DNA of 64,000 nucleotides from JAABVY01 sp964496505 (GTDB lineage Bacteria > Zixibacteria > MSB-5A5 > JAABVY01): NCBI GenBank assembly GCA_964496505.1, contig CAZBZV010000014.1:1-64000 (forward strand). Direction: 5' to 3'. Both the position numbers and the translations under genes were made by a program. Below are positions 36,453 through 45,479 of the stretch, piece after piece. Within the stretch, counting starts at the first letter, position 1; each line of letters begins with the position of its first letter. The notes beneath the pieces are model-generated. The model saw only the letters and a program-made list of their open reading frames with translations, was not told the DNA's origin and searched no databases.

Positions 36453-37541
36453 ATGATGTTTAGAAATATATGTATAACGATATTTGGACTGGCTATGATA
36501 ATCTCCGCCTTATCTGTTTTCACCGGATGCGGCGGCGGCGGCACCGAGGGCGATTCCACACCGCCCGAAATAGCCTGTCCCGCGAATGTTACCATGGAAT
36601 GCGGCGGTTCGACCGAACCGTCCAGTACCGGTATTGCTACAGCCACCGACAACAGCGATCCCTCACCCGATATAACCTATAGCGACGTTTCCAGCAGCGG
36701 CCAGATTGAACGTACATGGCGCGCAACCGATAATTCGGGAAATTTCTCGGAATGTACCCAGATTATAGCAATCGAGGATAGCACCAACCCTGAAATTATT
36801 TGCCCGGCGGACACGACAGTGGAAGTCGGATCATCCGATCCCGAAAATACGGGCTTTGCCACAGCCACCGATGCCTGTGATGACTCGCCTGAGATTACCT
36901 ATTCCGATGTCGAGGTTGGCGATCAGATTACCCGTACCTGGACAGCCGAAGACGAGGCTGGTAATACGGCCGAGTGCGTACAGACAATCACGCTCACGGA
37001 TTATGATGTGCGAGAGAATCTGGATATTGGCTGGGATTATTTCACGCAGTCCAACTACACCGATGCCATCGCTAAATTCAATGAGGTTCTGGACAATTCC
37101 GCCGGCAATTCAGAGGCTTATCTTGGGCTGGGCTGGAGCTATGCCTTTACCGGAGGATTTTTAGAAGCGGTCTCAAGCTTTGACCAGGTTTCCTCTCAGC
37201 CTGAAATAGTCGATGCTTACATGGGCTTAGCAGCAGTCTACCGTGATCTTCCCAATTACAGCCTGGCGATTGAAAATGCTGATAGTGTTATTGCCGCAGA
37301 TTCCAGCTATCAATTCACCAAAAGAACTACAATCGATTTTAAGGATGCTCACCTGATAAAAGCTCAGAGTTACTATCGTCTGGGAAGCGGCAACTTCCCG
37401 GATGCCCATATCGAGGTCAATTATCTCTGCGGTATTTTAGATCTCGATCCGGTGCCCGATCCGGCGACATTGGAGCCGGAAGAATACGAACAGGCGCTGG
37501 CGGATAAGATAGAGACTCTGGCCGATTTGATCAGCGATTAG
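36453..37541 (+). CDS. Lipoprotein with two HYR domains and TPR repeats
   Basis: 362 aa. Lipobox VFTGC with Cys26, then a Gly-rich linker. Two HYR (hyalin-type) repeats of about 75 residues each share the pattern PPEIxCPAxVTxExG, ATATDxxD..DITYSD, RTWxATDxxGN. The second half holds TPR repeats (about 185-330, YFTQSNYTDAIAKFNEVL). HYR domains are adhesion modules, so a surface or periplasmic binding role is likely. Likely co-transcribed with the subtilase. Confidence 0.85.
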   Translation: MMFRNICITIFGLAMIISALSVFTGCGGGGTEGDSTPPEIACPANVTMECGGSTEPSSTGIATATDNSDPSPDITYSDVSSSGQIERTWRATDNSGNFSECTQIIAIEDSTNPEIICPADTTVEVGSSDPENTGFATATDACDDSPEITYSDVEVGDQITRTWTAEDEAGNTAECVQTITLTDYDVRENLDIGWDYFTQSNYTDAIAKFNEVLDNSAGNSEAYLGLGWSYAFTGGFLEAVSSFDQVSSQPEIVDAYMGLAAVYRDLPNYSLAIENADSVIAADSSYQFTKRTTIDFKDAHLIKAQSYYRLGSGNFPDAHIEVNYLCGILDLDPVPDPATLEPEEYEQALADKIETLADLISD

Positions 37542-37625
37542 GTTCCATAAACGGCTTTTCCGCTCCAAATTCCACACCAATATTTCTGTTGCTTTTTGGT
37601 CTGGAAAATCATAGTATTATAGGTT

Positions 37626-38315
37626 ATGGTCGATCCAGATAAGATAAGATCAGGGCTCTCAGAGGTAAATGAACGGATTCGTAAAGCGCTTCAGAAAGTC
37701 GGGCGTCCGGAGGATAAGATTACACTGGTGGGGGTAACGAAGACCTTCCCGCCGGAGTATCTAACCGCCGCAATCGAATGCGGCATAACCGAAATCGGCG
37801 AGAGCAAGGTTCAGGAATTCGAGGCCAAAAAGCCCAAAGTCAAGGGCAATGCCAGATGGCATCTGATCGGCCATCTGCAGCGCAACAAGGTCAAAAAAGC
37901 TCTGCCGCTCTTTGATATGATTCAGTCGGTCGATTCGTATAAACTGGCAAAGGAGATTTCCAAAAGAGCCGAAAATAAATTCGAAATCCTGATCCAGGTC
38001 AACAGCTCGGGCGAAAAGTCCAAGTTCGGTCTGGAGATGGATGAGGCCAAAGAGGAAATTCTGAGAATCGCCGAATTGGAAAATATCAAAATCATGGGTC
38101 TTATGACAATCGGAAGGTTTGTCGATGACGAGGCCCTGATTCGCAAAAGCTTTACTCCGGTTAAGGAGATGTTCGAGGATTTGAAAAAATACGAAAGTGA
38201 TAGATTGAAAATGGTTCATCTCTCGATGGGGATGAGCAGCGATTTTGAGCTGGCGATTGAAGAGGGCGCCAATATGGTGCGGGTCGGCAGCATGATTTTC
38301 GGATCGCGAGGTTAA
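37626..38315 (+). CDS. YggS/PLPBP family pyridoxal-phosphate homeostasis protein
   Basis: 229 aa. PLP-binding Lys39 in LVGVTKTFP, HLIGHLQRNKVKKAL, and the C-terminal phosphate-binding LSMGMSSDFELAIEEGANMVRVGS. The family controls PLP availability and lacks enzyme activity. There is no SD, and a TATTAT ends five bases before the ATG, which hints at a leaderless transcript. First gene of the row with divIVA-like, purine phosphorylase and ileS. Confidence 0.95.
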   Translation: MVDPDKIRSGLSEVNERIRKALQKVGRPEDKITLVGVTKTFPPEYLTAAIECGITEIGESKVQEFEAKKPKVKGNARWHLIGHLQRNKVKKALPLFDMIQSVDSYKLAKEISKRAENKFEILIQVNSSGEKSKFGLEMDEAKEEILRIAELENIKIMGLMTIGRFVDDEALIRKSFTPVKEMFEDLKKYESDRLKMVHLSMGMSSDFELAIEEGANMVRVGSMIFGSRG

Positions 38316-38316
38316 T

Positions 38317-38874
38317 GTGGATGAATCTAAAAAAATAACCGCCCAGGACCTGAGACATCAGGAGTTCTCGGTCAAGATGCGGGGGTATGCGCGTGAAGAG
38401 GTAGATGAGTACCTTTCGATTGTAGCTGACTTCCTTGAAAAGGAGGCCTCGGAGAAGACCGAGCTTTCGCAGAAAATTCGATTTTTGGAAAAACAGCTCG
38501 AGGATTTCAAGAATCTCGAGAGCACTTTGAAAAACACACTTCTGCGCACACAGGAATCGGCGGACGAGGTCAAACGTACTGCGGAACGTGAAGGCGAACT
38601 GATAATTCGTGAGGCTCAGGTCAAGGCCGACCGGATGGTCGAGGAGAAGTACGACCGTCTCAAAAGGCTGGAGTCCAGCTACGAGGGGCTCAGGATGAAA
38701 TGGGACGAGTACTTCGTGAAATTCAAGAACCTTCTGAACTCGCATCTGGAAATTCTGGATAAGATGCAAAGCGATTACGATCAGTTGAATGTCGGTAATG
38801 TGGAGGAAACTCGCTCGGAAGAGCCCGAAGAACCTGATGAAACCGAAGAGAAAAAGGGAGAATACCAGGAATGA
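38317..38874 (+). CDS. DivIVA-domain protein
   Basis: 185 aa from GTG 38317, with GAGG six bases upstream inside the yggS end. N-terminal DivIVA signature (ITAQDLRHQEFSVKMRGYAREEVDEYL), then a coiled coil of about 90 residues, and an acidic tail. DivIVA/GpsB-like proteins bind curved membranes at poles or septa and guide growth and division. The gene next to yggS is a widespread arrangement. Overlaps the next gene by four bases (ATGA). Confidence 0.9.
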   Translation: MDESKKITAQDLRHQEFSVKMRGYAREEVDEYLSIVADFLEKEASEKTELSQKIRFLEKQLEDFKNLESTLKNTLLRTQESADEVKRTAEREGELIIREAQVKADRMVEEKYDRLKRLESSYEGLRMKWDEYFVKFKNLLNSHLEILDKMQSDYDQLNVGNVEETRSEEPEEPDETEEKKGEYQE

Positions 38875-39692
38875 AAGATTTGAAAAAGCATATCGAGGAA
38901 GCGGTAGCGGATGTCAGGAAGGTTACCGATTCAACTCCGAAAATAGGAATAATACTCGGTTCCGGCCTGGGCGGCCTGGCCGATAAAATGGATATCAAGG
39001 ATACGGTTGGATACGAAAATATCAGTCATTTCCCGCTCTCGACTGTAGAGGGTCATGCCGGCCGTCTGCTTTTCGGACAGCTATCCGGCAAGGATGTTGT
39101 GGCGATGCAGGGACGTTTCCATTTCTACGAGGGCTACACCATGAAGCAGGTGACCTTCCCGATTCGTGTCCTGAAGGCCCTGGGGATCGAAGTCCTGATC
39201 GTGTCCAATGCCTGCGGCGGTCTGAATCCCCAGTTCAAGGCGGGCGATCTGATGATTATCACCGATCATATAAATATGCAGCCCTCGAATCCGTTGATCG
39301 GCTGGAACGATCCCGATCTGGGAGACCGTTTCCCGGATATGAGCGAGCCGTATGATAAAAAATTGATCAAGTTGGCCGAGGAATGTGCGGTCGAATTGAA
39401 ACTTAAGGTGCAGAGAGGCGTTTATGTCTCCGTACCCGGCCCGAATCTGGAAACCGCGGCCGAGTACCGTTTTCTGCGCACGATCGGGGCCGATGTGGTC
39501 GGGATGTCGACCGTACCTGAAGTGATAGTGGCTGTGCATCAGAAGACACGAGTGCTGGGACTGTCGATCGTGACCGATATGGGTCTGCCCGATGCGCTCA
39601 AAGCCACCAGCCATCAGGAAATATTGAAGAACGCGGGAATCGCAGAACCGAAATTAACAGCAATAGCAGAGGCAGTAGTTGGTAAACTATAG
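38871..39692 (+). CDS. Purine nucleoside phosphorylase (trimeric type)
   Basis: 273 aa. Signature IGIILGSGLGGLAD, phosphate site VEGHAGRLLFG and QGRFHFYEGY, base site NACGG and GADVVGMSTVPEV. It splits purine nucleosides with phosphate into base and ribose-1-phosphate. At the position where many family members have Asn that reads 6-oxopurines (human Asn243), this protein has Asp in SIVTDMGLPDAL; Asp in the related MTA phosphorylases favours 6-aminopurines, so specificity is open. Starts inside the divIVA-like stop. Confidence 0.92.
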   Translation: MKDLKKHIEEAVADVRKVTDSTPKIGIILGSGLGGLADKMDIKDTVGYENISHFPLSTVEGHAGRLLFGQLSGKDVVAMQGRFHFYEGYTMKQVTFPIRVLKALGIEVLIVSNACGGLNPQFKAGDLMIITDHINMQPSNPLIGWNDPDLGDRFPDMSEPYDKKLIKLAEECAVELKLKVQRGVYVSVPGPNLETAAEYRFLRTIGADVVGMSTVPEVIVAVHQKTRVLGLSIVTDMGLPDALKATSHQEILKNAGIAEPKLTAIAEAVVGKL

Positions 39693-39710
39693 ATTATTCG
39701 GGTGGATGAT

Positions 39711-42700
39711 ATGTTAGACGAACTGAAAGGTGATTTTTCGCATCCAAAGCTTGAAGAAGAGATAATCGAACACTGGCGAGAACACGGCATTTTCAAAAAG
39801 GTACAGGACTCCCGTGAGGGAAGGCCGGAATATATCTTCTACGAGGGTCCTCCCACCGCCAACGGACGTCCTGGCGTACATCATATAATATCCCGCACCC
39901 TCAAGGATTTTGTCTGCCGCTACAAGACAATGCGCGGATATCATGTCGAGCGCAAGGCGGGATGGGATACACATGGTCTGCCGGTCGAGATCGAGGTCGA
40001 GAAAAAACTCAACCTGGAGAAGAAATCCGATGTGGAGGCCTACGGTATAGACAAATTCAACAAGGCCTGCCGTGAATCTGTGTTTACATACAAGAAGGAA
40101 TGGGATCAGATTACCGAGCGAATCGGCTATTGGCTCGATCTGGAAAATCCCTATATCACCTGCGAAAATTACTATATCGAATCAGTCTGGCATATCTTAG
40201 CCAAACTGTTCAACGACGATCTTTTATATAAGGGACACAAGATACTTCCCTACTGTCCGCGCTGCGAGACAGGCCTGTCCTCGCATGAGGTGGCACAGGG
40301 TTATAAGGAGGTTTCCGATCCGTCCATATTCGTAAAGGCCAAAGTCAAGGGCAAAGAGAATCTTTACTTCCTGGTCTGGACAACTACACCCTGGACACTG
40401 ATCTCCAACGTTGCCTTTGCGGTTCATCCCGAGGCCGAGTATATCCGTGTCAAATTCGGCGATGATGAGTTGATACTGGCCGAAGCATTGGCTAATCAGG
40501 TCCTTAAAGACGAGTTCGAAATTCTGGAGAAATACACCGGCAAGGATCTGGAGCACTGGGAGTACGAGCCGCTTTTCCCATATTATAAAGATCAGGTTGA
40601 AAACGCCTACTTCGTGACCAATGCCGACTTCGTTACGCTCGAGGACGGTTCCGGCGTCGTGCATATGGCTCCTGCCTTCGGCGCGGATGATTATAGTGTC
40701 GGCCAGAAATACGGTCTGCCGGTGCTGCAGGCGGTGGAGCCTAACGGCAATTTCAAGGAAGAGGTTACCGATTACGCCGGCATGTTTATCAAGGATGCCG
40801 ACCCGTTGATCACGAAGAATCTCAAGGAGCGGGGGCTTTTATTCAAAAAAGAAAAGTATGTGCATAATTACCCGCACTGCTGGCGCTGTAAATCGCCGCT
40901 GGTTTATTATGCCCGGGAATCATGGTATATTCGCACCAGCCAGTTCAAGAAAAAGCTTCTGGAAAACAACCGTACCATCAACTGGGTGCCGCCCGAGATC
41001 GGCTTTGGACGATTCGGCGAATGGCTGGAGAATAATGTCGACTGGGCGCTTTCCCGCGAACGCTACTGGGGCACGCCGCTCCCGGTCTGGGTCGGTGAAA
41101 AAACAGGCAAGCAGATCGCCATCGGCTCTGTGGAAGAGCTGAAAGAAAAGGGCGAAGATGTCCCGGATGATATCGACCTGCATAAACCTCATGTCGACAA
41201 CGTACGTATCTGGAATGATGAGGATCAGGAGTGGATGTACCGTACTCCGGAGGTTATCGATGTCTGGTTCGATTCGGGCGCGATGCCATTCGCACAGTAC
41301 CATTATCCCTTCGAGCATTCCGAGGACTGGGATAAATATTTCCCGGCCGACTTTATCTCCGAGGCCGTGGATCAGACCCGGGGATGGTTCTATTCGCTGG
41401 TGGCTATCTCGACTCTTTATGCCGGAGTGGCGCCGTTTAAGAATATCATAGTCTGCGGGCATATCCTTGATATCGAGGGCAAGAAGATGTCCAAGTCCCT
41501 GGGCAATGCCGCCGATCCCTGGGAAATTCTGGCCAATTACGGCGCCGATGCACTGAGATGGTATCTGGTAACAATCAATCATCCCTGGTTCCCGATCAGG
41601 TTCGATGTCGAAGCATTGGGCGAGGTGCATCGCAAGGTGTTGGGCACTCTGAAAAATACCTATACATTCTTTGCGATCTACGCCAATATCGATAAATTGC
41701 AGGAACGCTCGGTGGAAGCCAAAAAGACTCTGGGAGAGTTTCTGGAGTCGAAAGCGGGCGAATCTGCCGAAATCGACCGCTGGGTAATCTCGCGCCTGAA
41801 TTCGCTCATAAAGCAAGTCAGCGAGCTTCTGGAAAAATACAATCTCACGACCGCCAACCGCAAGATCAGCGAGTTTATCGTGGATGAGCTTTCGAACTGG
41901 TATGTGCGCAGGTCGAGGAGACGTTTCTGGGCTAAGGGCGATGATCCGGATAAGTTCAGGGCCTTCTCAACCCTGCATGAATGTCTTTTGAAGCTTTCGA
42001 AGCTGATTGCGCCGATCATGCCGTTCTTTTCGGAGAAGATGTATATCGAGCTTTCCGGTAACGGAGTGGAGTCGGTGCACATGGAAGAATATCCCGCCTC
42101 CAACAATAGCTTGATCGAGCCGGAACTGGAGAAGAAGATGGCATCGGCGATTACGATTGTCTCGCTGGCCAGAACTGCCAGAACAAGAAGCCGTCTGAAA
42201 ATCCGTCAGCCGCTTTCTGAGATGGTTGTGGTTCTGCCGTCTGATGTCAAACCGGACAGCCTGTATAATATCACCGGCGTGATCTCGGAAGAGATAAATA
42301 TCAAGAATATAAAATTCAGCGCCGATGATTCGGAGATAATATCCTTAAAAGCCAAACCGAATTTTAAGCTGCTGGGGCCTAAGCTTGGCAAAAAGATCAG
42401 TATGGCCAAGTCGGCTATTGAAAAGCTCGAGGATGATATCCTCAGAGAATATATGACAACTGAGAAACTGGTATTAAAGCTGGATGACGAGCAGTTTACA
42501 CTCTCCGGCGAGGAGCTCGAGATTGAGCGAGTCAGCAAGGAAAACTATGCGGTAGAGTCGGATGACGGCTTCAGCGTAGCTGTTTCGACTCTTCTGGACA
42601 ATGATTTGATCCAGGAGGGCTATGCCCGTGAGGTCGTGAACAAAATTCAGAATATGCGCAAGAGCGCCGATTTTCAGGTCACCGACAGAATCCGTGTCTC

Positions 42701-42866
42701 GGTCAAGTCCACCGATGAGGTCAAGACCGCTCTGGATAATTTCGGCGATTATGTCAGGGGCGAGACTCTGGCCGATGAGCTGGTCTCCGGAGATATAGAG
42801 GGCGAGGCCAGCAAGGAATGGGATATCAACGGTCAGCCTGCGACTATAACAATAGCGCGAACTTGA
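39711..42866 (+). CDS. ileS: Isoleucyl-tRNA synthetase, GVHH signature variant
   Basis: About 1051 aa from the ATG at 39711, the length of the longer IleRS2-type enzymes. It has the class I core, editing domain (WTTTPWTLISN), KMSKS at 592-596 and the WxxRD-like anticodon-binding region. At the HIGH site it reads GVHH (residues 55-58; GGC GTA CAT CAT at 39873-39884). That is a swap of positions 1 and 3 of HxGH. IleRS2 with this altered motif is known from published work to be extremely resistant to mupirocin, so resistance is predicted. An alternative GTG start lies at 39702. Confidence 0.97.
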   Translation: MLDELKGDFSHPKLEEEIIEHWREHGIFKKVQDSREGRPEYIFYEGPPTANGRPGVHHIISRTLKDFVCRYKTMRGYHVERKAGWDTHGLPVEIEVEKKLNLEKKSDVEAYGIDKFNKACRESVFTYKKEWDQITERIGYWLDLENPYITCENYYIESVWHILAKLFNDDLLYKGHKILPYCPRCETGLSSHEVAQGYKEVSDPSIFVKAKVKGKENLYFLVWTTTPWTLISNVAFAVHPEAEYIRVKFGDDELILAEALANQVLKDEFEILEKYTGKDLEHWEYEPLFPYYKDQVENAYFVTNADFVTLEDGSGVVHMAPAFGADDYSVGQKYGLPVLQAVEPNGNFKEEVTDYAGMFIKDADPLITKNLKERGLLFKKEKYVHNYPHCWRCKSPLVYYARESWYIRTSQFKKKLLENNRTINWVPPEIGFGRFGEWLENNVDWALSRERYWGTPLPVWVGEKTGKQIAIGSVEELKEKGEDVPDDIDLHKPHVDNVRIWNDEDQEWMYRTPEVIDVWFDSGAMPFAQYHYPFEHSEDWDKYFPADFISEAVDQTRGWFYSLVAISTLYAGVAPFKNIIVCGHILDIEGKKMSKSLGNAADPWEILANYGADALRWYLVTINHPWFPIRFDVEALGEVHRKVLGTLKNTYTFFAIYANIDKLQERSVEAKKTLGEFLESKAGESAEIDRWVISRLNSLIKQVSELLEKYNLTTANRKISEFIVDELSNWYVRRSRRRFWAKGDDPDKFRAFSTLHECLLKLSKLIAPIMPFFSEKMYIELSGNGVESVHMEEYPASNNSLIEPELEKKMASAITIVSLARTARTRSRLKIRQPLSEMVVVLPSDVKPDSLYNITGVISEEINIKNIKFSADDSEIISLKAKPNFKLLGPKLGKKISMAKSAIEKLEDDILREYMTTEKLVLKLDDEQFTLSGEELEIERVSKENYAVESDDGFSVAVSTLLDNDLIQEGYAREVVNKIQNMRKSADFQVTDRIRVSVKSTDEVKTALDNFGDYVRGETLADELVSGDIEGEASKEWDINGQPATITIART

Positions 42867-42896
42867 GGATATGTGTGAATATAATGTCGAAAAGGA

Positions 42897-42971
42897 TGTC
42901 ATTCTGAGCGAAGCGAAGAATCTGTTTCATTCAAAGAGATTCTTCAATCGCTTCGCGCCTTCAGAATGACA
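42897..42971. repeat. Inverted repeat, family A
   Basis: TGTCATTCTGAGCGAAGCG on the left and CGCTTCGCGCCTTCAGAATG on the right, with internal AAGAATCT/AGATTCTT. Forms a long hairpin in the ileS-DksA gap. Confidence 0.9.
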
Positions 42972-43038
42972 GTTCTCTCAAACATTGTGTTTGCAACATC
43001 TCAATAGACCAGGCAAACAATATTAACAGGAGCATAAG

Positions 43039-43416
43039 ATGCGTGCCAGGGAGCTGAAAAGGTACGAAAAGCTTCTCCTCGAAAGGCGAGCGGCAATCTT
43101 TCAGGAAATCGAAAGAATGTCCTCAGATGCCAGGAAGGCAACCCAGCGCGAGGCCAGCGGTGAGCTCTCCAGCCATACATTCCATATGGCCGACCGGGGC
43201 ACCGATCAGAGCGAGCGTGAGAAGGTCTTTATGTTATCCTCCAAGGGCAAGCGCTATCTTTATCATATAGACGAGGCGCTGCGGAGGATCAAGGACAAGA
43301 CTTACGGCAAATGTCACCAATGCGGGAAGAATATATCGCCTGAACGGCTGAAAGCAGTACCGCATGCCAGGTTCTGTATCGAGTGCAAGGAAGCTGAAGA
43401 AAAGGCAAAACGATAG
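43039..43416 (+). CDS. DksA/TraR-family zinc-finger protein
   Basis: 125 aa. N-terminal coiled coil (about 1-70) and a C4 zinc finger: CHQCG and, 18 residues on, CIECK. The family binds RNA polymerase through its secondary channel and works with ppGpp. Compared with DksA, the tip between the helices (GELSSHTFHMADRGTDQSE) lacks the usual acidic D-x-x-D at the tip, so function may differ. Starts with AGGAG upstream. Between ileS and lspA, a common position for such genes. Confidence 0.9.
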   Translation: MRARELKRYEKLLLERRAAIFQEIERMSSDARKATQREASGELSSHTFHMADRGTDQSEREKVFMLSSKGKRYLYHIDEALRRIKDKTYGKCHQCGKNISPERLKAVPHARFCIECKEAEEKAKR

Positions 43417-43461
43417 CATACGGTCTATCGACAACTAAAAAGGAACACACCGGTTAAATAT

Positions 43462-43992
43462 ATGCGCCGCAGATTGATACTCTATCTCAGCATTACATTC
43501 TCAATTGCCATTGTTGATATTGTCACGAAGTTAATCGTGCAGAAAAATTTTGCCCTCCATGAATCGCACCAGGTTCTGGGCAACTTCTTCAAATTTACAT
43601 ATATACTGAACTACGGCGGCGTTTTCGGGAGCCGCCTGGGCTCGAATGTTTTCTATCTGATATCCGCCATAATCGTTGTGCTTCTGGTTATCTTCTTTTT
43701 ATACAGGGAGTTCGGCAAAAATAAATATGTCGATCTCTCGCTCTTCATCGTGTTAGGGGGCGCGATAGGTAACCTCTTCGACCGCATCAGGATGGGTGCG
43801 GTTGTCGATTTCCTCGACTTCAATTTCCTGAAAATCCAGGTTCTCGGATATCAGTTCGACCGCTGGCCTACTTTCAATATCGCCGATGCCGCTGTTACAG
43901 TCGGTATGATTCTGCTGGTGGCAACCGTACTTTTTGGGCTGGGAAAGCCTAAAGAGATGGGTGCTGATGCCGATTATGTAAATGAAGAGTAA
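43462..43992 (+). CDS. lspA: Prolipoprotein signal peptidase
   Basis: 176 aa, four hydrophobic segments. Catalytic Asp116 (VVDFLDF) and Asp142 (FNIADA) match the LspA pair, and GNLFDRI and NYGGVFG are the other conserved motifs. It cuts lipoprotein signal peptides at the inner membrane, consistent with the many lipoproteins in this window. Weak SD. Confidence 0.95.
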   Translation: MRRRLILYLSITFSIAIVDIVTKLIVQKNFALHESHQVLGNFFKFTYILNYGGVFGSRLGSNVFYLISAIIVVLLVIFFLYREFGKNKYVDLSLFIVLGGAIGNLFDRIRMGAVVDFLDFNFLKIQVLGYQFDRWPTFNIADAAVTVGMILLVATVLFGLGKPKEMGADADYVNEE

Positions 43993-44112
43993 GCAGCTCA
44001 ATTTTTCCTTGACAAAGGGAAATCGAATCTCTTGATTAAAAAGCGAATCATTGGATAAGTATGGGGCCAGTTTAAGGCATCTATAAAATTACCATATATT
44101 ATGTGGGCTATT

Positions 44113-44190
44113 ACCGGTCAGAATCCTGCCGCTAGATTCCCTAATTGAAGCTCACCTTATACCCCTGTGGCATTCTGACCGGTTTTTTTT
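44113..44190 (+). terminator. Long-loop hairpin with T8 after lspA
   Basis: ACCGGTCAGAAT (44113-44124) pairs with ATTCTGACCGGT (44172-44183). A 3-base bulge and five more pairs (GCCGC/GTGGC) extend it; the loop is 34 bases. Eight T follow. It probably terminates the lspA transcript, but the size and loop would also suit a small RNA. Confidence 0.7.
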
Positions 44191-45220
44191 ATCTACTGCC
44201 GGATAAAATTTCCCGAATCTTCTCTTTATGCTCACTAATCTCATCGATCATATCATGCAGACGATCACGGACATCATCTGACAAAATCAGGTGTTCGGCC
44301 TTGTCGATTTCGATCATCGCCTCGGTGTAATTCTCGAGATTGAAATAGCAGAGTGTTTTGTAATATGATATCTCGTACTGATTATAATTATTAGGCTGCC
44401 CTTCTTCTTTTATCTCCGCTCGCAAGCTGTCGAAAAAGCTCAATGCCTTCTCGTATCTTTCCGCCTCAAAATTGGCAAATGCCCTTGCCCATAAAAATGA
44501 TTTGCCCTGCGGATAGTTCTCGCGCAATGCTGAGGCCAACGAGTCGGCCGTATCGTATTTCTCCTCCTGTATATAGATAAAAGCGAGTGCGCCTAGAGCC
44601 AAGTCCCGGGAGAAATAGGATTTCTCCACAGCTTTCTCTAAGTCCTCGAGCCCCTTCCCGCGGTCACCGCCCACGAAAGGCAGTTTGGCAAAAACGCCGC
44701 CCTTGACATCACCCCAGTAACGGAATGATCCCAGTCCCGTATATGCGTCATAAAGCGTGGAATCCAGGTCGAGACATTTTTCCAGAAGATTTTTGGCGCG
44801 AATACCCTTGCGTGCCGCCGACCAGCTCGAGCCTTTGCGTCCCTCAAACAGCGCCCAGTAAAGATTGCAGGCGCCCATAAAATAGTAGGCCCAGGCGTCA
44901 TGATGGTTTTCATCACGACACTCATCGGCCAGCTCAATCGAGAGTTCTATATTATCGGTAAATTCCTGTGAATATTGGAAGTCCTCAAAATCTTTCATCT
45001 CAGCCTGGTAAACAGTTGCCATGAAAAACGGCCCGCAGGGATGGTCGGGATATTTTGCCTGAAGCTCGGAATAGAGGCCTCGCGCCGGTCTATACTCCTC
45101 GTTTAAGGTCAGCCCGATCCCGGTCTCTATCAGCTCGATATCCAGAGAGTCGGGGAATTCGGCAAAGAGAGAGGGTACACAAACGGCAAGAATAATTATA
45201 TAAAACAAAAATTTTTTCAC
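44189..45220 (-). CDS. Secreted TPR protein
   Basis: 343 aa if it starts at GTG 45220 (upstream TTG at 45265 would give 358 aa). The chosen start gives a normal signal peptide (KKFLFYIIILAVCVPSLFA). The rest is helical TPR-like: ELQAKYPDHPCGPF, AFIYIQEEKYDTADSLA, FANFEAERYEKALSFFDSL and FNLENYTEAMIEIDKAE. No enzyme motif. A periplasmic scaffold is likely (inference). Confidence 0.8.
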   Translation of the reverse strand: MKKFLFYIIILAVCVPSLFAEFPDSLDIELIETGIGLTLNEEYRPARGLYSELQAKYPDHPCGPFFMATVYQAEMKDFEDFQYSQEFTDNIELSIELADECRDENHHDAWAYYFMGACNLYWALFEGRKGSSWSAARKGIRAKNLLEKCLDLDSTLYDAYTGLGSFRYWGDVKGGVFAKLPFVGGDRGKGLEDLEKAVEKSYFSRDLALGALAFIYIQEEKYDTADSLASALRENYPQGKSFLWARAFANFEAERYEKALSFFDSLRAEIKEEGQPNNYNQYEISYYKTLCYFNLENYTEAMIEIDKAEHLILSDDVRDRLHDMIDEISEHKEKIREILSGSR

Positions 45221-45327
45221 GGTAAATTCTAACTTAAATTTCTGTTTCCGCACAAACTCAATCAAATTTTATACGGTCACATAGACTCAATTTTTGTGAG
45301 CTTCTGATAAAGATTTATCATTGTATA

Positions 45328-45432
45328 GCAGGGTCTTGGCCCCGACAGCGTCGGGGATGTGACCCTGCCTAAATATTAACGCAATGTGATTCCGCAGGGT
45401 CACAATCCGCCTTCGGCGAATCAAGACCCTGC
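45328..45432. repeat. Inverted repeat, family C
   Basis: GCAGGGTCTTGGCC at the left, TCAAGACCCTGC at the right, with internal GTGACCCTGC and GCAGGGTCAC. A second copy lies at 50186-50300. Confidence 0.9.
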
Positions 45433-45479
45433 ATTACAACTTGCCTTTTAGCGCATTGCAAGCCGGATTTTTGAAAGTC

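Noticed and set aside
40920..41816. Long ORF opposite ileS
   Set aside because: Antisense shadow of codon-biased ileS sequence.
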